DNA of 64,000 nt from Gammaproteobacteria bacterium HGW-Gammaproteobacteria-1 (GTDB lineage Bacteria > Pseudomonadota > Gammaproteobacteria > Thiohalomonadales > Thiohalomonadaceae): contig PGZL01000008.1 of NCBI GenBank assembly GCA_002840095.1, forward strand, positions 310,001 to 374,000, read 5' to 3'. The position numbers and the translations under genes are program-made. The stretch's first letter is position 1, and each line of letters opens with the position of its first letter. Positions 57,577 through 64,000 of this stretch are shown in pieces. The notes below the pieces were generated by a model. That model was not told where the DNA came from. It searched no databases and worked only from the letters and a program-made list of their open reading frames with translations.

Positions 57577-58923
57577 ATGAGCGAGATAGTTGCAGTCTCT
57601 GCGGCCTGGGCGGCGATCGGTGCCGCGGGCGTGTTGCTGTTCCTGCTGCTGCTGTATGGGGTCAACAGAATCTATCTGCGGCGACTCCAGCGCAGGATAC
57701 TCGACGCGCGCGGCGGCACCCTGGAACCGGTCGGCCGGTTGCCGTGGGCGCCCTTGCTGGTGCGCCGGGTGATCGACGACTACGACCAGACGATTACACG
57801 TCTGCGGTCGATGTTTCACACGGTGGAAGAATGCCAATCGCGCGTCCTGACCGAGCGCAACAAAATCAACGCCATCCTGCAAAGTCTGCCCGGCGTGCTG
57901 CTCAATGTCGCGGACGACCTGACCATCGCCACGGTCAACCGTCAGGCCGAAGACGTGTTCGGCATGGGGGCCGAACGAATGAAGGGTGTGAATCTGTTCG
58001 ATCTGATCACGCTCAACGAACATGACCGCGCCATCATGCGCGATGCATTTCTCTACAAGCAGCCGATCCGGAACCAGGAAATCACCCTCACTTTCGACGG
58101 CAGGAAGCGCTGGTATTCGTTGAATCTGGGATTCTTTACCGAACACGAGTCCGATATGGGTGCGATTATTACCCTGCTCGACATCAGTGAATACCGGGAG
58201 CTGCAGGACACGGTGGCAAACCGTGAGAAACTGGTGGCCATGGGACAGCTGGCGGCCGGCGTCGCCCACGAGCTCAACACGCCTTTGGGCAACATTCTGG
58301 GTTATGCGCAGCTGATCGAAGCCCAGCCCGCCAATGAGGCGAAGGTGGCCGAGTATGCCGCCGTCGTGTCCGGCGAGACCAAGCGCTGTTCACGCATCGT
58401 GCAGGATCTGCTCAACTACGCCCGCAAGGAGCAATGCAGCGGTGAAACCTGCGACATCGCCCAGTTGCTGAACGAGGTCATCGAGACGTTCATCAACTGC
58501 CGCATGCGCCGCTACGGCATCGAAGTCGTGATGCAGCTGCCGCCGGAGCCGCTGGTGGTGGAAGGCGATTGCGGCCAGCTGGATATCGTGTTCACCAATC
58601 TGCTGCAAAATGCCATCCATGCCCTGGAAGGTGTTGTCCGGCCGGTGATCACCGTGCGCGCCGCCGTGGAAGAGTCGCGCTACGTTCACGTCAGTATCGA
58701 GGACAACGGGCCGGGCGTGCCGCAGGAAATTCGCAGCCGCGTGTTCGACCCGTTCTTCACCACCAAGGAGGTCGGCTCCGGTACCGGTCTCGGCCTGTCG
58801 ATTTCCCAGGCCATGCTGGCGAAGCGGGGCGGCGGCATACGGTATGACGGCGACTATGCGGGCGGGGCGCGCTTCGTGGTGTCGCTGCCGGCAGTGAATC
58901 TGAAGAGAACGGGAAATGGCTGA
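57577..58923 (+). CDS. PAS-domain sensor histidine kinase (NtrB-like) of the sulfur locus
   Basis: The 448-residue protein has one N-terminal membrane segment (AAWAAIGAAGVLLFLLLLYG), a coiled region, a PAS domain (about 115-225), the H-box AAGVAHELNTPLGNILGYAQ, N-box (TNLLQNAIHALEG) and G-boxes (EDNGPGVPQ, GTGLGLSISQ). It is coupled by overlap to the sigma54 activator, so they form one two-component pair. It lacks a periplasmic sensor loop of any size and probably senses redox or a small ligand through PAS. Confidence 0.93.
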   Translation: MSEIVAVSAAWAAIGAAGVLLFLLLLYGVNRIYLRRLQRRILDARGGTLEPVGRLPWAPLLVRRVIDDYDQTITRLRSMFHTVEECQSRVLTERNKINAILQSLPGVLLNVADDLTIATVNRQAEDVFGMGAERMKGVNLFDLITLNEHDRAIMRDAFLYKQPIRNQEITLTFDGRKRWYSLNLGFFTEHESDMGAIITLLDISEYRELQDTVANREKLVAMGQLAAGVAHELNTPLGNILGYAQLIEAQPANEAKVAEYAAVVSGETKRCSRIVQDLLNYARKEQCSGETCDIAQLLNEVIETFINCRMRRYGIEVVMQLPPEPLVVEGDCGQLDIVFTNLLQNAIHALEGVVRPVITVRAAVEESRYVHVSIEDNGPGVPQEIRSRVFDPFFTTKEVGSGTGLGLSISQAMLAKRGGGIRYDGDYAGGARFVVSLPAVNLKRTGNG

Positions 58924-60325
58924 CGAAATCAATATCGACATGCAGAAAGCGGGGGCCGCCCGCTCCGGGTCCGTGATCCTGGTGGTGGAAGACGACCGGA
59001 ACATGCGTGAGCTCATTGCCAATGTTCTCGCCGACATGCAGCCGGACGCGGAGATCGTCTGCGTGGAGAACGCGCACCTGGCGATGGAGTACGTGGAGAA
59101 CAACCCGGTGAGCGTCGTCGTTACCGACCTGCGCATGCCGGGCGGCGACGGCATCGACGTCTTGACCTTTGTGCGCGAGCGCAGCCCCAGCACGCAGGTG
59201 GTGCTGGTGACGGGCTATGCCACCGTCGAATCCGCGGTCGACGCGCTGAAGCAGGGGGCGTTCGACTATTTGCGCAAGCCGTTTGAAACCGTGGAGTTGC
59301 GCTGTACCGTGGAACGCGCCCTGCAGCATCATCTGCTCAGCACCGAGAACGTGCGCCTGCGCCAGCAGCAGCGCGTGTTGTCCGAGAAGGGCGACCTGAT
59401 CGGCGAGTCCCAGGCGATCGTCAAGGTGCGCAAGCTCATCGACGCGGCATCGGCCTATGATTGCAGCGTGCTGGTCACCGGCGAAAGCGGCTGCGGCAAG
59501 GAGCTGGTGGCGCGACAGGTGCACATGCAGAGTGCGCGCCGGGACAAACCCTTTGTCGCGATCAATTGCGCGGCCATTCCCGAGAACCTCATCGAAAGCG
59601 AACTGTTCGGCTACAAGAAAGGCGCCTTCACCGGGGCGGAGCGCAACAAGAGCGGCCTGTTCGAGGCGGCCAACGGCGGAACTTTGTTCCTCGACGAAGT
59701 CAACAATGCCAGCCTGGCCCTGCAGGCGAAACTGCTGCGCGTTCTGCAGGACGGCAGCTTCTACGCCATGGGCGACACCACGCCGTGCAACGTCGATGTA
59801 CGGGTCATCGCCGCCACCAACAAATCGATCCCAGCCCTGATCGCCAAATCGGAATTCCGCGAGGACCTCTACTATCGCCTGATCGTGATGGAAATCGGCA
59901 TGCCGGCGCTGCGCGAGCGCCGCGACGACATACCGCTGCTCACTTACTATTTCCTCAACAAGTACGCGACGCGACTGAGCAAGCCGGTCAAGGGCATGGA
60001 TACCGAGGTACTCGGCGTGCTGCTGCGCCACGACTGGCCGGGCAACGTGCGTGAGCTGGAAAACGTCGTGCAGCGCATGCTGATCCTCACCGAGGGTGAA
60101 AAGATCCGCGAAGAGGTATTGCCCCAGCACCTGACCGAGAAACGCGCCGCGCCGGGCAAGTCGCTGGATTTCCTGCCGCCGCAAAGCCTGGAGGAAATCG
60201 AGGCGTACTTCATCCGCAAGACCCTGCGCGAAACCCAGGGGGACCGCGCCCTGGCGGCGGAGATCCTCGGTATCGACAAATCCACCCTGTGGCGCAAGAT
60301 CAAGCGCTATAACCTCGACGTCTGA
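58916..60325 (+). CDS. Sigma54-dependent response regulator (NtrC family)
   Basis: The 469-residue protein has a receiver (phospho-acceptor in VVVTDLRMPGGDG), an AAA+ sigma54 activation domain with Walker A (TGESGCGKELVARQ), the GAFTGA loop (KGAFTGAERN) and Walker B (GGTLFLDEV), and a Fis-type C-terminal HTH (ALAAEILGIDKSTLWRKI). The intact GAFTGA means it can open sigma54 promoters. Three sigma54-type sites lie in the preceding 10 kb. It overlaps the kinase gene by 8 bases. Confidence 0.96.
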   Translation: MADEINIDMQKAGAARSGSVILVVEDDRNMRELIANVLADMQPDAEIVCVENAHLAMEYVENNPVSVVVTDLRMPGGDGIDVLTFVRERSPSTQVVLVTGYATVESAVDALKQGAFDYLRKPFETVELRCTVERALQHHLLSTENVRLRQQQRVLSEKGDLIGESQAIVKVRKLIDAASAYDCSVLVTGESGCGKELVARQVHMQSARRDKPFVAINCAAIPENLIESELFGYKKGAFTGAERNKSGLFEAANGGTLFLDEVNNASLALQAKLLRVLQDGSFYAMGDTTPCNVDVRVIAATNKSIPALIAKSEFREDLYYRLIVMEIGMPALRERRDDIPLLTYYFLNKYATRLSKPVKGMDTEVLGVLLRHDWPGNVRELENVVQRMLILTEGEKIREEVLPQHLTEKRAAPGKSLDFLPPQSLEEIEAYFIRKTLRETQGDRALAAEILGIDKSTLWRKIKRYNLDV

Positions 60326-60346
60326 CGGGCCGGGCGCCGGCTGTTT

Positions 60347-61768
60347 CTATAGCCGCGGTGCCGGATCCTTGATTGCGGCGTAGGCGGCCAGCGCCCGTTC
60401 GCGGCTGGCCTTCAAGTCCACCCGCGGCGGCGGATAGCGCGCCGGCGGCTGCGGCGCGTTCCACGGCTGTTGCACGTATTTGTCCGGCACAGCCGCCAGC
60501 TCCGGCAGCCAGCGCCGCACGTAGTCCCCCTGCGGATCGAATTTCTCCCCCTGCGTCACCGGATTGAAGATGCGGAAATAGGGCGCGGCATCGGCGCCGC
60601 AGCCGGCCACCCATTGCCAGCCCAGAGTGTTGTTGGCCAGATCCGCATCCACCAGGGTGTCGCTGAACCAGCGCGCGCCCTCCTGCCAGGGGATGAGCAG
60701 GTTCTTGCTGAGCAAGGAGGCGGCGATCATGCGCACGCGGTTGTGCATCCAGCCGGTGTGCCACAGCTCGCGCATGCCGGCGTCGACGATGGGAATGCCG
60801 GTGGCGCCGCGCTGCCAGGCGGCGAGGTCGGCGCCGTAGTCGCTGCGCCAGGGGAAGTGCGCGTAGCGCGCGTCGAGCGGTTCGTGCGCCGTATGCGGGT
60901 AGTGGTACAGCAGGTGGTGGGCGAACTCGCGCCAGACCAATTGGCGCAGCCAGCCTTCCGCATCCTGCAGCAGGCCGGCGTCGCGCCGCGTCGCCGTGCA
61001 GTGTTCCACCGCCGTCATCAGGCGGCGCGGACTGATTTCACCGAAATGAAGGTGCGGCGACAGGCGTGAGGTGCCGGCATGATCGGGGCGATCCCGTTCG
61101 CGGCCATAACCGGAAAGTGCCTCGTCGAGAAAGGCGGCGAGGCGGGCGTGGGCGCCGTTTTCGCCCGGCTGCCAGTGCGTACGCAGTCCTTGGTCCCATG
61201 GCACCCGCGGCAGCAGCGCCAGGGCATCGAGGGCGTTGCCGTGCAGTGCCGCGGGCAGCGGCGGCAGGGCAGAGGGCGCCGCCGTCAGGGCGAGATCGAA
61301 GCCGCGCTTGCGGGCGGCGTTCCAATACGCGGTGAACACGCGGTAGGGCGTGGCGTCGGCCTTGAGCACTTGCCAGGGTTCATTGAGCAGGGCGGCGTTG
61401 CTGTCGGCTACGGCAATGCCGTCGTTGCGCAGCGCATCTTTGACAATGCGATCCTGGGCGACGGCCGCCGGTTCGTAGCGGCGGTTCCAGTACACCTGAC
61501 GGGCGCCGGTGGCCTTGATGAGTTCGCGCAATACCTCCAGCGGCGGCCCCTGCCGCAGCAGCAGGCGCGAACCGCGGCGGCGCAGATCGGCGTCCAGTGC
61601 CGCGAGGCTGTGGTGCAGCCACCAGCGCGAGGCCGCGCCTTCGCCGGGGTCTTCCGGCATGTCGACGTACAGCGGGATCACCTTTTCGCTATGGGCGAGC
61701 GCGGCATTCAGCGCCGGGTTGTCGGTCAGGCGCAGATCACGGCGGAACCAGAGCAGGGCGGTGGTCAT
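60347..61768 (-). CDS. phrB: Deoxyribodipyrimidine photolyase (class I CPD)
   Basis: The 473-residue protein has the N-terminal antenna domain (LLWFRRDLRLTDNPALNAAL) and a C-terminal FAD-binding helical domain with the class I signatures (TSRLSPHLHFGEISPRRL, LVWREFAHHLLYHYPH, GWMHNRVRMIAASLLSKNL, DADLANNTLGWQWVAGCG). It repairs cyclobutane pyrimidine dimers with light. The start at 61768 was chosen over the longer track ORF. It stands alone on the minus strand. Confidence 0.95.
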   Translation of the reverse strand: MTTALLWFRRDLRLTDNPALNAALAHSEKVIPLYVDMPEDPGEGAASRWWLHHSLAALDADLRRRGSRLLLRQGPPLEVLRELIKATGARQVYWNRRYEPAAVAQDRIVKDALRNDGIAVADSNAALLNEPWQVLKADATPYRVFTAYWNAARKRGFDLALTAAPSALPPLPAALHGNALDALALLPRVPWDQGLRTHWQPGENGAHARLAAFLDEALSGYGRERDRPDHAGTSRLSPHLHFGEISPRRLMTAVEHCTATRRDAGLLQDAEGWLRQLVWREFAHHLLYHYPHTAHEPLDARYAHFPWRSDYGADLAAWQRGATGIPIVDAGMRELWHTGWMHNRVRMIAASLLSKNLLIPWQEGARWFSDTLVDADLANNTLGWQWVAGCGADAAPYFRIFNPVTQGEKFDPQGDYVRRWLPELAAVPDKYVQQPWNAPQPPARYPPPRVDLKASRERALAAYAAIKDPAPRL

Positions 61769-61830
61769 GATGCGATCAGCATACCTGAAGCGGGGGTGTG
61801 CACCTTGCGGAGATCGGGGGCGCACAAAAC

Positions 61831-61854
61831 AAAACCCCGCAGCTGCGGGGTTTT
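61831..61854. terminator. Bidirectional-type terminator
   Basis: AAAACCCCGCAGCTGCGGGGTTTT, a perfect 24-base palindrome with A and T runs. It follows the small ORF on the minus strand (stop at 61877) and precedes the phrB start. Confidence 0.85.
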
Positions 61855-61876
61855 GTTCACGGCAGCAAGGCTGTCA

Positions 61877-62077
61877 TTAGCCCTTGTAGTATTCCAGCGG
61901 CTTCACACCGCTGGCCACGGTCAGTTCCGCCATGCGCTTCTTGTACTTCTCCATGAAGCTGCCCGGCGGCGGGTTGCTGTATTCGCGGTAGCTGAAGCCG
62001 TGTTTGTTGACGTGGGCCAGGTAGTCGGCCTCCAGCTGGATCATTTCCTTCTTGATGGCGTCGATATTTCCGCTCAT
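61877..62077 (-). CDS. Small soluble protein of unknown function
   Basis: The 66-residue protein begins MSGNIDAIKKEMIQLEADYLAHVNK and continues with a conserved-looking YREYSNPPPGSFMEKYKKRM segment. It has no signal peptide and no cysteine. The ATG at 62077 with GGAG upstream is preferred. The protein is rich in charged residues and probably helical. It is followed by a good terminator, supporting that it is a real monocistronic gene. Confidence 0.75.
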   Translation of the reverse strand: MSGNIDAIKKEMIQLEADYLAHVNKHGFSYREYSNPPPGSFMEKYKKRMAELTVASGVKPLEYYKG

Positions 62078-62184
62078 GGTAGACACGCTCCGTCAGTGCA
62101 TACGAATCACGAAATTGGGATGTATCTTCGGCGCGCCGACGGGCGTGCCGCGCGCAAATAGTGTGTGCAAAGGAAAATTACCGG

Positions 62185-63069
62185 TCAATACCGTCCCGGC
62201 CTGCGCGCCACCTGTTCCAACTGCCAGGCGGCGGGATCGGCGGCCGCCTCCAGCCGGGCCTGCAATTCCACACTCATCAAGGGGAAAAAGTCGAAGCCGG
62301 TAAGTTCCTCCACACGATCGATGCTGGTGACGAACTGATCCAGCGGCTCCGTCCCGCGCACCGTCTGCGGCACCAGCAACGCCAGCAGCAGCGGCTCGTC
62401 CCGGGGGCCTGCGGCGGGGGCCGCGTAAATCTTGAAATACGCATCGGGCAGTTCCACCCGCGCCGCGCCGGGCAGGCGCTGGATGTCGGCATCGAATACG
62501 GGGCCGGTGAGCACCCACAGTTCGCCGTGGCGCGGGGCGAACACGTCGGCCTCGACCTCCTCCAGCCGCTGCCACACTTTCTGGTTGAGATTGGGCCGCT
62601 GCGGCGTGATGTTGGTCATCAGGAAGGTGTCCTGCTGCGCCTGCGCGCCATACAGGCGCGAGATGGCGTAGTTGGGTGCCAGGTGGCCGCGGTCATAGCC
62701 GCTGCCGCTGTAGTCGTCGTGGCCGACGGAATTGAGCGCGCGCCAGTCGCGGCTGAAGCGCTGCGGGCGGCGCAGGCGCGGCGCGTCGGCGGGGATGGCG
62801 CGCAGCCGGTACTGCACCCACAGCGGGTTGCCGCGCAGATCGGACCAACCGACCAGGAAGCCGTCGTTGCGCAACACGCGGGTCCAGGTCACCGGCTGCC
62901 AGTTATGTGCCGCGGGCAGGCCCTGCCAGGTCATGGCCGGGCGGGCGTACAGCACTTCGTAAGCGTAATCGCCGACGGCGAGCACCGCCGCAAGCAGCAG
63001 CAGCAGGGGATGGCGTCGCAGCAGCGTGAGCAGCGGGGCGAGACGGAGGGGGGGACGGCGGCGTGCCAT
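62185..63069 (-). CDS. DNA/RNA non-specific endonuclease (NucA/NUC1 family)
   Basis: The 294-residue protein has an N-terminal membrane segment or signal (LLLLLAAVLAVGDYAYEVL) and the beta-beta-alpha-metal nuclease motif SGYDRGHLAPNYA, whose His is the catalytic residue, with the Asn of FLMTNITPQRPNLNQ as metal ligand. The domain spans about residues 55-280. It is probably periplasmic or membrane-anchored and cuts DNA and RNA. No immunity or partner gene was recognised. Confidence 0.92.
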   Translation of the reverse strand: MARRRPPLRLAPLLTLLRRHPLLLLLAAVLAVGDYAYEVLYARPAMTWQGLPAAHNWQPVTWTRVLRNDGFLVGWSDLRGNPLWVQYRLRAIPADAPRLRRPQRFSRDWRALNSVGHDDYSGSGYDRGHLAPNYAISRLYGAQAQQDTFLMTNITPQRPNLNQKVWQRLEEVEADVFAPRHGELWVLTGPVFDADIQRLPGAARVELPDAYFKIYAAPAAGPRDEPLLLALLVPQTVRGTEPLDQFVTSIDRVEELTGFDFFPLMSVELQARLEAAADPAAWQLEQVARRPGRY

Positions 63070-63164
63070 GGAAACTCCTGGTAAATGCAGGCGGGCATTA
63101 TACGCGGCCTAGGCGCGCGCGGACCGAGTGCTTATGATGAGGGCCTATAACGGGGGATAGGCCA

Positions 63165-63416
63165 ATGTCCGATTACGAGTTCGAACAGCAGGGCCCGCTG
63201 CCGGCCGATTTGCGGGAGGAGTATGCGGTAATTTATGCGCCGCGGCGCCAGCGTCAGCGCTATCCTGAAAATACGGTGCAGGTGGTGGCGACGGAGCAGG
63301 AGGCGCTGGCCGGGGCCGATGGTGCGAAGAACCTGTATGCGGCGCGTGTATGCGGGCCGTTCCGCTCCTCCGAGGGCTTCAAGCTTTTTTATTTGGTGCG
63401 CTGGTTGGGAGAGTAA
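63165..63416 (+). CDS. Small unknown protein before tpm
   Basis: The 83-residue protein (MSDYEFEQQGPLPADLREEYAVIYAPRR...) has a mixed charged sequence with no signal peptide and one cysteine (ARVCGPFRSSEGF). The pattern EYAVIYAPRRQRQRYPENTVQVV is distinctive but not assigned to a family. It ends four bases before the tpm start, so it is probably cotranscribed with it. No function is proposed. Confidence 0.7.
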   Translation: MSDYEFEQQGPLPADLREEYAVIYAPRRQRQRYPENTVQVVATEQEALAGADGAKNLYAARVCGPFRSSEGFKLFYLVRWLGE

Positions 63417-63420
63417 GGGA

Positions 63421-64000
63421 ATGAAGGCGGAATTCTGGCTGGAGCGCTGGCAGCGCAAGGAAATCGGTTTCCATCAGGACGAAATCAACGTCCATCTGCA
63501 GGAGTACTGGAACGGGCTGCAACTGCCGGCGGGCGGCGAGGTGTTCGTGCCGCTGTGCGGCAAGAGCCGCGACATGCTGTGGCTGCGCGCCCAGGGCCAT
63601 CGCGTGCTCGGCGTCGAACTCAGCCCGCTGGCGGTGGAAGACTTCTTTCTGGAAAACGAACTGAAGCCGCAGGTGCGCAGCGCCGGTGCCTTCGACTGCT
63701 GGAGCTGCGACGGCGTATCGATTCTGTGCGGCGACTTCTTCGATCTGGAGGCCGCCGACCTGAAGGCCGTGGCCGGCGTTTACGATCGCGCCTCGCTGGT
63801 GGCGCTGCCGCAGGAGATGCGGCAGCGCTACGCGCAGCACCTGCAACGCATCCTGCCGGCGGGCACGCCGACGCTGCTGGTAAGCATGGACTACGCGCAG
63901 CAGGAGATGGGCGGACCGCCCTTTGCGGTGAGCGAGGCGGAGGTATCCAGTCTCTATGGCGCCCATTACGCCATCGAGCGGCTCTACACGCTGGACGTGC
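63421..64000 (+). CDS. tpm: Thiopurine S-methyltransferase family protein (5' part)
   Basis: The first 193 residues are in the window; the gene runs off the right edge. It shows the TPMT pattern: FWLERWQRKEIGFHQDEINVHL at the N terminus, the SAM motif VFVPLCGKSRDMLWLRAQGH, VLGVELSPLAVEDFF, then GVYDRASLVALPQEMR. Bacterial TPMT members methylate selenium or tellurium oxyanion-derived species, thiopurines or other thiols. The ATG follows GAGAGTAAGGG. Confidence 0.95.
   Translation, partial: MKAEFWLERWQRKEIGFHQDEINVHLQEYWNGLQLPAGGEVFVPLCGKSRDMLWLRAQGHRVLGVELSPLAVEDFFLENELKPQVRSAGAFDCWSCDGVSILCGDFFDLEAADLKAVAGVYDRASLVALPQEMRQRYAQHLQRILPAGTPTLLVSMDYAQQEMGGPPFAVSEAEVSSLYGAHYAIERLYTLDV

Overview
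The window is high-GC, densely packed DNA. It looks like a sulfur-oxidising gammaproteobacterium (Chromatiales/Ectothiorhodospiraceae-like; the genus cannot be fixed from sequence reading alone). Support comes from soxXA, a DsrC-family protein, TusA/YeeE/DsrE/rhodanese sulfur-trafficking genes, multihaem cytochromes, NosL/NosD-type copper-maturation genes, and housekeeping genes of gammaproteobacterial type (tesA-ybbA-ybbP, tmcA, metA, tpm, cpxRA-like). No rRNA, tRNA, CRISPR array or transposase was seen.

Layout. 0-5 kb: end of a sox cluster (soxX partial, soxA, one unknown), a LysR regulator, a DsrC paralogue with an HPP membrane protein, a methyltransferase and an HD-GYP protein. 5.6-7.6 kb: a bufferin-type RiPP operon (precursor, DUF692 enzyme, DUF2063 partner). 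7.9-13.1 kb: ybbP/ybbA divergent from tesA with overlapping start codons, then a stand-alone nosD-like gene with an FNR-type promoter. 13.4-18 kb: unknowns, TetR, msrB, a FapA-like protein. 18.1-21.3 kb: oxyR followed by rubrerythrin, rubredoxin and a rubredoxin reductase; a near-perfect four-half-site OxyR operator precedes rubrerythrin. 21.5-27.3 kb: Sel1 protein, phosphoesterase, an orphan acyl-carrier-like protein behind an FNR box, and a Cpx-like stress system. 27.3-28.5 kb: a lower-GC island with two integron-cassette-like units, one carrying an in-frame stop. 28.8-29.4 kb: a toxin-antitoxin pair. 29.6-35.5 kb: a long minus-strand operon (small membrane protein, FtsX-type permease, ATPase, polytopic protein, thioredoxin, SafE-like protein, two NosL-like proteins) behind an FNR-type promoter of class II geometry. 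35.7-38.7 kb: rubrerythrin, Fe-S oxidoreductase, EncFtn-like ferritin and DUF3501 behind two Fur-family-like palindromes. 39-48.9 kb: yceI flanked by heptamer arrays, cytochrome b561, pirin with a divergent LysR, tmcA, a DUF748 protein, a P-loop protein and metA. 49.2-60.3 kb: a sulfur/cytochrome/porin locus with three sigma54-type promoters, ending in its own histidine kinase and sigma54 activator. 60.3-64 kb: photolyase, small unknowns, a nuclease and partial tpm.

The strongest candidate for an undescribed system is the 49.2-60.3 kb locus. Cytoplasmic sulfur carriers and a YeeE transporter are combined with a rhodanese lipoprotein, penta- and trihaem cytochromes and an outer-membrane porin, apparently under one local sigma54 two-component switch. 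A second theme is that nosD, the NosL/ABC operon and the ACP-like gene share FNR-type sites although no nosZ is visible. A third is the many long intergenic inverted repeats (at least three recurring families), some sitting inside operons.
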